Below, piece after piece: positions 43,872 to 53,327 of a DNA stretch of 64,000 bases. A program made the position numbers and the translations under genes. The notes beneath the pieces were generated by a model that saw only the letters and a list, made by a program, of their open reading frames with translations, had not been told where the DNA came from and did not search any database. The number at the start of each line of letters is the position of its first letter. Within the stretch, counting starts at the first letter, position 1. Origin of the DNA: Flavipsychrobacter sp. (GTDB taxonomy: Bacteria > Bacteroidota > Bacteroidia > Chitinophagales > Chitinophagaceae); NCBI GenBank assembly GCA_016786615.1, contig JAEUVX010000002.1, positions 186,001 to 250,000 of the forward strand. The letters are read 5' to 3'.

Positions 43872-45148
43872 CCTATTGCCTTTTTTATTTGTTCAATGAG
43901 TAGATCCACTTCTGCCCTATTGTTATAAATATGTGTAGATACCCGTAGCGAATTCAGCCCGTTTTCGGCAACCGTGCGAATACGAATTTTATTAGTGGAA
44001 CACTGGTCATAAAACTTTGTGTATTCAACACCTTTTATCCTGAACCCGTTAACTGCACACCTGCTGCGTTCTTCTGTAGGAGTAATAAGCTCTACTCTAT
44101 CGCCAAGACTCAACAATTGCTGTTGTGTATAGGCACCTAAAGACTTGATACGATTGTGTATGTTTTGCATACCGATAGTTTCAATAAAATCGATTGCGGC
44201 ATCTACACCTTTATACAAGCCTAGCGCCTGTGTTCCACCGTAATAGCGATGTGCATTATCGGCATACTTGCCCATTTTGGGTGTATCCAATGCCATATTC
44301 CATTTCCCGTTATCGCTGCCACCGCCAACAAAATAGGTTTGCAAGGTTTGCTGAAAATCTTTCCGGACATACAGGAACCCTGTACCTTTAGGGCCAAGCA
44401 TCCACTTGTGGCTGCAAGTAGCATATGTATCGCATCCCATATCGTGCAAATCAAGCATCAGCATACCCGGGCCATGCGCGCCATCTATTATAGAATATAT
44501 ACCCTTTTCGCGGGCAAGCTTGCAGATTTCTTTTGCAGGTAGTATTTGCCCTTGTGTACAAGGTATATGCGGTACGGCAATAACACGTGTACGTTTAGTT
44601 ATTAAAGCAGCAATCCTGTTGAGTGTTTCATCGGCAGTAGATGCAGGGGTGAAAGTTTTGATAACGATACCATGCAGTTTGCGCCTGTTGAGCCAGGGGA
44701 ACGCATTGCCAACATGCTCGTGTGTGGTTAAGATTACTTCATCGCCACGACGCAGCGGAACACCCCAGCAAGTAATGTTAATCCCGTCAGTAACATTATG
44801 CGTCAATGCTATTTCATCTTCGTTTGCACCTACAAAAGCTGCCAGTTTTTTAGCTGTATGTTCCCAGCCACCATACGAGCCGTGATGATCTCCATCCATC
44901 ATACCGTTTTTAACTGCCTCTATTACAGGATATGGAGACGGCCCCATCGTACCATTATTTAAGTAAGTGAAATCGTGTGTAAGGGGAAATAGTTGTCGGA
45001 CATTATTCCAGTATTTTTCATCCGTATCGTTTACACTCTTTCCGCCTGACTGAATTTGTTTCATTGCGGCAATAACCTCCATTTCGGTAAAAGACAGGGT
45101 TGCAAGGACAGATGCCGAGCGAAGAAAATTTCGTCTGTTGAAAAACAT
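43868..45148 (-). CDS. Tat-type class V aminotransferase-like enzyme (isopenicillin N epimerase group)
   Basis: A 426-residue PLP enzyme. The N-terminus MFFNRRNFLRSASVLATLSF is a twin-arginine signal, so the folded enzyme is exported to the periplasm. The class V fold shows YLNNGTMGPSP, ALTHNVTDGINI, SIIDGAHGPGML (with the PLP-binding Asp) and SHKWMLGPKGTGF, where the Lys after His is the Schiff-base residue. This matches isopenicillin N epimerase and cysteine desulfurase-like families. The substrate is unknown. Tat export of a PLP enzyme is uncommon. Confidence 0.88.
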   Translation of the reverse strand: MFFNRRNFLRSASVLATLSFTEMEVIAAMKQIQSGGKSVNDTDEKYWNNVRQLFPLTHDFTYLNNGTMGPSPYPVIEAVKNGMMDGDHHGSYGGWEHTAKKLAAFVGANEDEIALTHNVTDGINITCWGVPLRRGDEVILTTHEHVGNAFPWLNRRKLHGIVIKTFTPASTADETLNRIAALITKRTRVIAVPHIPCTQGQILPAKEICKLAREKGIYSIIDGAHGPGMLMLDLHDMGCDTYATCSHKWMLGPKGTGFLYVRKDFQQTLQTYFVGGGSDNGKWNMALDTPKMGKYADNAHRYYGGTQALGLYKGVDAAIDFIETIGMQNIHNRIKSLGAYTQQQLLSLGDRVELITPTEERSRCAVNGFRIKGVEYTKFYDQCSTNKIRIRTVAENGLNSLRVSTHIYNNRAEVDLLIEQIKKAIG

Positions 45149-45456
45149 GGGGTATATAATTAGAGAGTTAAATATAATACTATATCAATACACATTATAG
45201 TAAATAATCATTATTTCTATAAGCAAATCAACCCATTAAAATTCAACACATTAACTGATTGCACATACAACAAAATATGATTGTATTAATTGAACATTAA
45301 TCTGATTTTAATTCCGGGTTATAAAATGAAAATTTAATTTAGGTTATCGGTTAACATCAGAATAAATAAAATATTAATTATATTAAAATTATTAAGATGC
45401 AAAATACATTCCGATATCCTCTATTAAGAAATAATTGTTAAGGCAAAATCCAGTTT
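45149..45456. other. AT-rich intergenic region
   Basis: A 308-base, strongly AT-rich stretch between the divergent aminotransferase and the first giant Ig protein. I see no RNA gene, hairpin or clear promoter consensus, although promoters for both must lie here. Confidence 0.4.
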
Positions 45457-48400
45457 ATGAAAAGACCTCTTTACGCAAGAAGATTAACAAGAGTCCGTAA
45501 CGCATTTTTAATGGCAATCATTGCCATACCGGCGATGCTTGCAGTTTGCAGTAAAGCAAATGCACAAACCGTAACCATTGGTACGGGAACTTCCACTGAT
45601 TACTTCTATGGCCCATATTACCGTAGCAGTGCATCCTCCAGTTTCAACTATTCAAGATATGCATACTTGTATACAGCTGCAGAGTTAGGCATTCCTTCCG
45701 GTTCAATTATTACTCAGGTAGAATGGGACAAAGCATCGGGTACAATAACCGCGAATAACACCTTTAACATACTGATGGCTAATACAGCAGCCACCACATT
45801 GACAACGGGTACAAGTTGGGGAACGCTTACTACAGGTACTACAGCAGTATATGGCAGTACAACACAAGCATTTTCAACCACAGGATGGGTTCCCTTCACA
45901 TTAACTACGCCATATACTTACACTGGCGGCAACCTCATAATATTAACTGATCACTATAAACAAGGTACAGCCAGTGGAGCTAACAACTTCCGTTACACGA
46001 GTGCTAGTGGTAAGGCAATAGGATATGCAAGCAGTGCAGCACCCTCTGCAAGCACTACACTTACAACTACTTACGGCAATAACCGCCCTAATATAAGGAT
46101 AACATATACCGCAGGGGCACCATGTTCCGGTACACCAAACCCCGGCAATACATTAAGCTCTGTAAATCCAGCTTGCCCCGGTACAAACTTTACATTATCG
46201 CTGCAAACCCTGCCAAGCGGTTCGGGCATTTCTTATCAATGGCAATCGTCTGCAACGGGTACTATATATACTGATATACCAAGTGCTACTACTACTACAT
46301 ATACAGCTAACCAAACAAGTGCTACATATTACAGATGTGCAGTGACTTGCGGTTCTAACACCGGTTTATCAACACCAATTTATGTAACAATGAATGGTTT
46401 TATGAACTGCTATTGCATACCTACACTGACTACAGGATGTACAGCGGGTGACTATATCAGCAATTTTACATTTGCAACAATTAATAACTCAAGCGGCTGT
46501 GCATCAGGTGCATATGCAAATTACGGTGGCTCTGTAACAGCACCTAACCTTACACTGGGCAGTACCTATACTACAAGTATCAGTGTAGGCTACTCCAACC
46601 AATATGTTGGTGCATGGATAGATTATAACCAAAATGGTACGTTTGAAACAAGTGAATACACGGATTTAGGAATAGTAACAAGCACATCAACTCCTGGCAC
46701 AAGCTCTATTACCATACCGACAACAGCTATGACAGGGTTGACTAAACTAAGGCTTCGTTGCAGGTGGAATACCTCATTCGGATCGGGTGACGCATGCACC
46801 AATGGTTGGTCTTATGGCGAAACCGAAGATTATGATGTTAATATCGTGTGTCCTTCTATTACCGGTGTATCGAACCCGAGCAATAGTATTACATGCCAGT
46901 TCAGCAATGCAATATTCAGCGTTAGCGGCACGGGTATAGGGCTTACTTATCAATGGCAGCAAAACTCAGGTTCAGGTTATACAAACCTCAGCAACAACAG
47001 CATGTTCAGCGGCGTAACAACCAATACATTATCTATTACAGGAGCCTTAACCTCTATGGATAATTACTTGTATCGTTGTGTTGTAGGTACAAGCTGTTCT
47101 TCGCAAACAGTTACTACCAGTGCAGGGACACTAACCGTTAATGCCGGTGTAAATATTATTTCAAGTCCTGCTAACCAGATAGTATGTAATAATGCCAGCA
47201 CGTCATTTTCTGTAATAACTGCAGGAAGCAGCCTTAGTTATCAATGGCAAATAAATACAGGTAGTGGTTGGAGCAATATCAGCAATGGTGGCATATACAG
47301 TGGGGCAACAACTACTACTCTTGGTATTTCATCAGCTACATCTGCAATGAATGGCTATTCATACAGGTGCGAAATAACTAAACCTACATGCAGTGTCATT
47401 CAAACAAGTGCTGGTACATTGACTGTTGTAGTTCCAAATACATCTATAACAATCAGTACCGCTAACACTAATGTTTGTGCAGGTGCAAGCACAGTGTTTA
47501 CAGCATCTACAGCTAATGCGACTAACCCAAGTTATCAATGGCAGGTAAATGGTACTAACGTAGGTACAAATAGCACAACATTTACTACTACCGGCCTTGC
47601 AAACGGGGATGTTGTGCGTTGTGTGCTGACAGTAACGGGTAGCTCTTGCGGCTCTACAATTGTTAGTAATAACCTGACGATGAATGTGATACCTACAGTA
47701 TTACCTACTATCAGTATCAGCACAGCAAGCACTTCTGTTTGTGCAGGTAGCTCTGTAATCTTCACAGCAGCAACTACTAATCAGGGTACAGCACCATCAT
47801 TCCAGTGGAGGAAAAATGGTGTACCAGTTAGTTCGGGCACAAACTCATATACGGATAATGGCCTGACATCGGGCAACGTAATATCTTGCGTACTGACAAG
47901 TAATGCAGTATGTCCATCGCCTGCAAGTGTTACCAGCAACAATATTACAATGACTGTAAACCCAATACTTACACCATCTGTAAGCATCAGCACATCAAGC
48001 ACTACAAGGTGTTCAGGTCAAAGTACAACATTTAACGCGACACCGGTGAACGGCGGTACTGCACCTGTTTACCAATGGTATGTAAACGGCAACCCGGTTG
48101 GTACTAACAGTGCAGCATATACTACAACAACCCTTCAAAACGGTGATGTGGTAACTTGTACAATGAACTCAAGCGTTCCTTGCCCTACCAGCACAACAGT
48201 AACAAGTAATGCACTGACAATGACAATAGACAGTACAGTAGTACCAACTATCAGCGTTGCGTCTAATTTCGGCACACAAGCATGTGTGGGCATACCTGTT
48301 ACTTTCACAGCTACAGTTACTAATGAGGGTACTGCTCCGCTATACCAATGGAGGCAAAACGGTCTGCCTGTTGGTACAAACAGCAGCACATATACTGCTA

Positions 48401-49320
48401 TACTTACTGCAAACAGCACCGTAAACTGTATACTCACCAGTACAGCAACATGTGCTATCCCGGCCAGTATAACAAGCAACACACTATCAATGATATTGAA
48501 CCAGGTAACAAAAGCAACTATAGCTGTGGTACCTACACCTGATAGTGTTATTTGTACTCCTAACACCGGCATATTGTTCTACACAGTTTATACAAACGGC
48601 GGCAGCAATAATAAATACCAATGGATTAAAAACGGTGTAGATGTAACCGGCGAAACACAAAGTACATTCTTCAGCAATACACTTGATGACAACGATGTTA
48701 TTTCGTGCCGATTCAGCAGCAGCAATGTTTGCGTATTACCTGAAACAAGCCAGGGTGTAACAATGAGAAAATATCCAATGGTTGTACCGGGTGTAACCAT
48801 CAAAATGGAAGACCTTGGCGGAAACACTATTCGCTTTACCGCGAACATTGTAAACGGCGGGCCTAATCCAAGATACCAATGGAGGAGAAACGGTATATCT
48901 ATACCTAATGAAACAAACAGCGTGTACACTGTAACAGGCCTCAGCAGCAATGACAGAATAAGTGTAGAGCTTATCAGTGATGCAATATGTGCTATTCCTA
49001 GATCTGTTATCAGTAATGATGCCATGACAACTACCAGCATACAGGTTGTAGCTACAGGTGTAAACCACATTGGCTTATACCCTAACCCTGCAACAGAAGG
49101 TATTGTATTCCTTACAACAGATAAAACACTGAAAGGAAATACTGAGATACGTATTCTTGACAGGTTGGGAAGTGTGGTTTATTCTCAAAACAATATAGAC
49201 CTGAATACAACTACACCAACTTCAGTAAATATTGGCAACCTTGCTGCCGGTATGTACATCATGCAAGTGATCAATACAACTGAAAACGTTAAGACGAATA
49301 TTCGTTTCAATAAGCAATAA
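45457..49320 (+). CDS. Giant Ig-repeat surface protein with GEVED head and T9SS sorting domain
   Basis: A 1287-residue secreted protein. A long signal peptide (to about residue 36) is followed by a beta-rich head, one Ig-like unit, a GEVED domain (GAWIDYNQNGTFETSE to GETEDYDVNI, residues about 315-465), two longer Ig-like units with YQWQ cores, then six regular Ig-like modules of about 88-90 residues (47.43-49.06 kb) each with a YQWR/YQWY core and a SC or NC near the end. The C-terminus GLYPNPATEG and NIRFNKQ is a T9SS sorting domain. The six-module block is repeated in the next gene. It probably acts in adhesion; the ligand is unknown. Confidence 0.9.
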   Translation: MKRPLYARRLTRVRNAFLMAIIAIPAMLAVCSKANAQTVTIGTGTSTDYFYGPYYRSSASSSFNYSRYAYLYTAAELGIPSGSIITQVEWDKASGTITANNTFNILMANTAATTLTTGTSWGTLTTGTTAVYGSTTQAFSTTGWVPFTLTTPYTYTGGNLIILTDHYKQGTASGANNFRYTSASGKAIGYASSAAPSASTTLTTTYGNNRPNIRITYTAGAPCSGTPNPGNTLSSVNPACPGTNFTLSLQTLPSGSGISYQWQSSATGTIYTDIPSATTTTYTANQTSATYYRCAVTCGSNTGLSTPIYVTMNGFMNCYCIPTLTTGCTAGDYISNFTFATINNSSGCASGAYANYGGSVTAPNLTLGSTYTTSISVGYSNQYVGAWIDYNQNGTFETSEYTDLGIVTSTSTPGTSSITIPTTAMTGLTKLRLRCRWNTSFGSGDACTNGWSYGETEDYDVNIVCPSITGVSNPSNSITCQFSNAIFSVSGTGIGLTYQWQQNSGSGYTNLSNNSMFSGVTTNTLSITGALTSMDNYLYRCVVGTSCSSQTVTTSAGTLTVNAGVNIISSPANQIVCNNASTSFSVITAGSSLSYQWQINTGSGWSNISNGGIYSGATTTTLGISSATSAMNGYSYRCEITKPTCSVIQTSAGTLTVVVPNTSITISTANTNVCAGASTVFTASTANATNPSYQWQVNGTNVGTNSTTFTTTGLANGDVVRCVLTVTGSSCGSTIVSNNLTMNVIPTVLPTISISTASTSVCAGSSVIFTAATTNQGTAPSFQWRKNGVPVSSGTNSYTDNGLTSGNVISCVLTSNAVCPSPASVTSNNITMTVNPILTPSVSISTSSTTRCSGQSTTFNATPVNGGTAPVYQWYVNGNPVGTNSAAYTTTTLQNGDVVTCTMNSSVPCPTSTTVTSNALTMTIDSTVVPTISVASNFGTQACVGIPVTFTATVTNEGTAPLYQWRQNGLPVGTNSSTYTAILTANSTVNCILTSTATCAIPASITSNTLSMILNQVTKATIAVVPTPDSVICTPNTGILFYTVYTNGGSNNKYQWIKNGVDVTGETQSTFFSNTLDDNDVISCRFSSSNVCVLPETSQGVTMRKYPMVVPGVTIKMEDLGGNTIRFTANIVNGGPNPRYQWRRNGISIPNETNSVYTVTGLSSNDRISVELISDAICAIPRSVISNDAMTTTSIQVVATGVNHIGLYPNPATEGIVFLTTDKTLKGNTEIRILDRLGSVVYSQNNIDLNTTTPTSVNIGNLAAGMYIMQVINTTENVKTNIRFNKQ

Positions 49321-49332
49321 GCAACTTGCTTC

Positions 49333-49376
49333 AAAAAAGGAAAGCCAGGCAAATTTGCCCGGCTTTCCTTTTTTTA
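49333..49376 (+). terminator. Terminator of first Ig-repeat gene
   Basis: AGGAAAGCC and GGCTTTCCT pair around an inner palindrome GGCAAATTTGCC, followed by a long T-run. It lies 13 bases after the stop. Confidence 0.9.
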
Positions 49377-49600
49377 TTAACTATTACATAAAAAATCTGT
49401 CCATATAAAACATACTCTATTACACACAATTAAGAAGACAAATTACAGTAAATCAAATAGATACGATTTGAATATTATAATATTTATAATTTATGCCCAC
49501 CAAAAAGAAATTAAATAAAATACAAATTGTAATTTAATAGTATTCGAACAACACAACAATATACCCAATCAATTATCAACGCTACAAAAAATTGACTACA

Positions 49601-52600
49601 ATGAAACACCCGATTTTTTACATGATTCGTATAATGGTTCTTTTTTGTGCACTGTTATTTCATAACGAGGTAAAAGCACAATGGGCCTATGCAGTGCCGA
49701 TTACGATTACCAATACTGTAAACAGTGTGGTAAACAACTATCAGGTACCGATATACATTAACACATCTACACCGATAACAAACGGGCAAATGTTATCTAA
49801 TGGTAATGACATCAGGTTTGCCAGTACTTGCCTCGGAGGTACATTCTATGATTATTACATAGATTCAGGCTTCAACTCAACAAGAACTAAAATATGGGTG
49901 AAGATTGATAACCTTCAGCCATTGGCAAATAAAGTAATATACTTGCTGCATGGCAACCCGAGTGCTGCTGCAGCATCTACCCTTTCTACTTTTAACGGTC
50001 CGTACTCATCAACCAATCAGGTGAGTGTAACTGCTACAAATACTGTATCTAACTGTCAACGCGGATTCCGTTTTTCCCCAAACCACCTTATAATAGTTCC
50101 ACAGTTTGGTAAACAAACGCCTGATGCGACAACCAGATACGTTACGGTTTTCGACTTTTCAAGCACTGCATTAATACAACAAACACAAGTATCCGGAGCA
50201 TCAGGCGTGTATAGTTATGCTAACCTGCCATCGCCTATCTGGCTGCAAAAAAACACACAGTATCTGGTCCAGCTATACAATGGAACCGGGGACATGTATT
50301 ATTATGGTACATCATCACAGATAAACAACAATCTTACATACTATGATATGAGGTATTGCAACAGTTGTACCCAAAATACATTCCCAACATCTACATTAAC
50401 CAACTATCATTATGGGGTTCCCGATTTTATGTTTTATACCTGTGACACCAACAATATAGCATCAGCACCTACTTACGTTGTGGGTGCAGGCAGTGGCGCA
50501 GGCCCAACAATAACATTAGGACAAAACCCTACAGTTTGTGCAACAACAACTACTGCTCCATTACCTTATACAGCAGTAAACGGTGCCCCTACTACATACA
50601 GCATAGTATGGAGTGCCGCAGCTATTACAGCAGGTTTTGTAAACGTTACTTCCGCAGCATTCCCTGCTACCAGCCCGATATCAATCGCAGTGCCGGGCGC
50701 AGCAGCTGTTAATTCATATTCAGGCACACTTACACTTTCAAATGCATGTGGCACCAGCGTAGGTTATCCATTTACTGTAACGATTACCAATACAATACCT
50801 ATTACCACACAACCAGCAAATACAAGTATATGCTCTGGTGGTAATGCAAGCTTTACAGTAGCAGGCACAGGGGCAACAGGATATCAATGGCAGGTAAACA
50901 CCGGTAGCGGTTTCACTAACGTTACCAATACAGGTGTGTATAGCGGTGCTACAACATCGAACCTGAGCATTACTGCTGCACCATTAACAATGAATGGCTA
51001 TACATACAGGTGTGTATTAAGTTCTACAGGTTGTGGTTCTGTAACATCTGCCAGCGGCATACTGACTGTTGGTTTATCTAATTCAACTATCACAATCACC
51101 AACACAAGCTCTGTAAGCTGTACGGGTGTAAGTATTACTTTCAACTCAAGCGTAACAAATGCAGGTACGGCACCAATCTATCAGTGGCAGGTAAATGGCC
51201 TGAATGTAGGCACCAACAGTCCAACATATACTTCAACCACACTGGTTAACGGTGATGTGGTGCGTTGCCTGCTGACACCAACAGGAGGCGGCTGTACAGG
51301 CAGTGTTACAAGTAATTCAATTACAATGAGCCTGATACCAAGTGTTGCACCGACAATCACTGTCAGTACTACCAATACTACAGTTTGTGCAGGTACATCA
51401 GTAATATTTGTTGCTAACTATACTAATGGCGGTACTACACCATCATTCCAATGGAGGAAAAATGGTGTACCTGTTGGGTCCGGCACTAACTCTTACACAG
51501 ATAATGGTGTAACAACGGGTACGATAATATCTTGTGTAATGACAAGTAATGCACCTTGCGCCATACCCACAACAGTTACAAGTAACAATGTAACAATGAC
51601 TGTGAACCCGATACTTATACCATCAGTAAGCATCAGCACATCGAGCACTACAAGATGTGATGGACAAAGCACTGTGTTTACTGCAACTCCTGTAAACGGT
51701 GGCACAAGCCCGATGTATCAATGGTTTGTGAACAATAACCCAGTAGGAACAAACAGTACATCTTATACAACAACTACATTGCAAAACGGTGATATTGTTA
51801 CATGTAATATGAACTCGTCAGTAGCTTGTCCGAGCAGCACAACTGTAACCAGTAATGCACTGACAATGACAATCAACCCAACAGTGATACCAAGTATCAG
51901 CATCAGTTCTGATTTCGGCACACAAGCTTGTGTTGGTGTACCGGTAACGTTTACTGCAACAACAACAAATGGTGGCCCTGCCCCGCTGTTCCAGTGGAGG
52001 CAAAACAGTGTATCGGTTGGCACTAACAGTCCGACATACACCACAACACTAACAGCAGGAAGCACAATCAACTGTATATTAACGAGTACTTCAACTTGTG
52101 CAATACCTACAACTGTAACAAGTAATACTCTTACAATGACAGTAAATCCGGTTGGTAAAGCAACCGTAGATGTAGTCCCAACACCTGACAGCATTATGTG
52201 TACACCGGGTAATGGTATCTTATTTTATACCGTATATACCAATGGTGGCAGTAATAACAAATATCAATGGTTGCTGAATGGTATAGATATACCGGGAGCA
52301 ACACAACCAACATTCTTCAGCAATACGCTTGCAAACAACGACCTTGTATCTTGCAGATTCAGCAGTAGCAATGTGTGTGTATTCCCTGAACTGAGCCAGC
52401 CTGTAACTATCAAACGCTACCCTGTGGTGGTACCGGGTGTTACTATTAAAGTAGAAGACCTTGGTGGTAATACGATACGCTTTACTGCAAACATTGTAAA
52501 CGGAGGCCCTAACCCTATGTATCACTGGAGGAAAAACGGCAATTATATACCTAATGAAACTAATAGCGTATATACTGTAACCGGCCTCAGTAATACAGAC

Positions 52601-52966
52601 AGGATAAGCGTAGAAATAAAGAGCGATGCCATTTGTGCCTCTCCAAAATCTGTGATAAGTAATGATGCCGTATTTACAACAAACGTACAAATAGTAGCGG
52701 CAGGCGAAAACCATATCGGGTTATATCCTAACCCGGTAATGGATGGACAGTTATTCCTGACAACAGACAAAACTCTAAAAGGAAATACAGAAATCAGGAT
52801 AACAGACAGATTAGGCAGCCTTGTTTCTGTTCAAAAAAATATAATACTGAACGACAGCAAACCTGTAACGATAGAAGTAGGCAACTTGGCCGCAGGTATG
52901 TATATACTGCAAGTAATTAATGACGCTGAAAATGTGAATACCAACATCAGGTTCAACAAGCAGTAA
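49601..52966 (+). CDS. Giant Ig-repeat surface protein with DUF2341 head and T9SS sorting domain
   Basis: A 1121-residue secreted protein started at the ATG at 49601 (MKHPIFYMI); an in-frame TTG nine bases upstream is rejected. After the signal peptide comes a DUF2341-like head (YAVPITITNTVNSV, QVPIYINTS, KIWVKIDNLQP, YLLHGNPSA), then two Ig-like units and six modules of about 90 residues that match those of the previous protein in the same order. It ends with GLYPNPVMDGQ and NIRFNKQ, a T9SS sorting domain. It is a partial duplicate of its neighbour with a different head. Confidence 0.9.
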   Translation: MKHPIFYMIRIMVLFCALLFHNEVKAQWAYAVPITITNTVNSVVNNYQVPIYINTSTPITNGQMLSNGNDIRFASTCLGGTFYDYYIDSGFNSTRTKIWVKIDNLQPLANKVIYLLHGNPSAAAASTLSTFNGPYSSTNQVSVTATNTVSNCQRGFRFSPNHLIIVPQFGKQTPDATTRYVTVFDFSSTALIQQTQVSGASGVYSYANLPSPIWLQKNTQYLVQLYNGTGDMYYYGTSSQINNNLTYYDMRYCNSCTQNTFPTSTLTNYHYGVPDFMFYTCDTNNIASAPTYVVGAGSGAGPTITLGQNPTVCATTTTAPLPYTAVNGAPTTYSIVWSAAAITAGFVNVTSAAFPATSPISIAVPGAAAVNSYSGTLTLSNACGTSVGYPFTVTITNTIPITTQPANTSICSGGNASFTVAGTGATGYQWQVNTGSGFTNVTNTGVYSGATTSNLSITAAPLTMNGYTYRCVLSSTGCGSVTSASGILTVGLSNSTITITNTSSVSCTGVSITFNSSVTNAGTAPIYQWQVNGLNVGTNSPTYTSTTLVNGDVVRCLLTPTGGGCTGSVTSNSITMSLIPSVAPTITVSTTNTTVCAGTSVIFVANYTNGGTTPSFQWRKNGVPVGSGTNSYTDNGVTTGTIISCVMTSNAPCAIPTTVTSNNVTMTVNPILIPSVSISTSSTTRCDGQSTVFTATPVNGGTSPMYQWFVNNNPVGTNSTSYTTTTLQNGDIVTCNMNSSVACPSSTTVTSNALTMTINPTVIPSISISSDFGTQACVGVPVTFTATTTNGGPAPLFQWRQNSVSVGTNSPTYTTTLTAGSTINCILTSTSTCAIPTTVTSNTLTMTVNPVGKATVDVVPTPDSIMCTPGNGILFYTVYTNGGSNNKYQWLLNGIDIPGATQPTFFSNTLANNDLVSCRFSSSNVCVFPELSQPVTIKRYPVVVPGVTIKVEDLGGNTIRFTANIVNGGPNPMYHWRKNGNYIPNETNSVYTVTGLSNTDRISVEIKSDAICASPKSVISNDAVFTTNVQIVAAGENHIGLYPNPVMDGQLFLTTDKTLKGNTEIRITDRLGSLVSVQKNIILNDSKPVTIEVGNLAAGMYILQVINDAENVNTNIRFNKQ

Positions 52967-53327
52967 TAACCAATTATTAAGTACATAAAAAAAGGCTGAG
53001 CGACTGCTCAGCCTTTTTTGTGTTATAGAAAACAAGCTATTCAAAGCACTTAGTTTTTCCAGTTTTCTCAAATAATATATTTTTATTTTTAAAATTAAAA
53101 ATACTACCTTTAACATTCACTTAACCCTTATCAGGGAATTCTAATGAATAACAGCTTGGCGATGAATTATCAGCACTTGTTTCTTTCCATAAGTCGCTAA
53201 CCCATTCCGATAGCAAACTGCTGTCATCTTACATGTAGAATTAAGAGAAAATTACTGAGGCTGACTTATGCTCTGGCATGAGCTCCGGCACAATGCATCA
53301 ATGTGTAATAACAAAAAAGTTTTTGCT
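52967..53327. other. Intergenic region upstream of Cys-rich operon
   Basis: A 361-base stretch. It holds the terminator of the preceding gene (52988-53019); the rest must contain the promoter of the two-gene Cys-rich unit, but I cannot point to a clear TAnnTTTG element. No RNA gene is visible. Confidence 0.45.
52988..53019 (+). terminator. Terminator of second Ig-repeat gene
   Basis: GGCTGAGC and GCTCAGCC pair around a GACT loop, flanked by an A-run and followed by six T. It lies 21 bases after the stop. Confidence 0.92.

Noticed and set aside
48135-49070. Minus-strand frames of 110-160 codons inside the first Ig gene, with mirror copies in the second
   Set aside because: They recur only because the Ig repeats recur; Val/Leu-rich antisense of Thr/Asn-rich repeats produces such frames.
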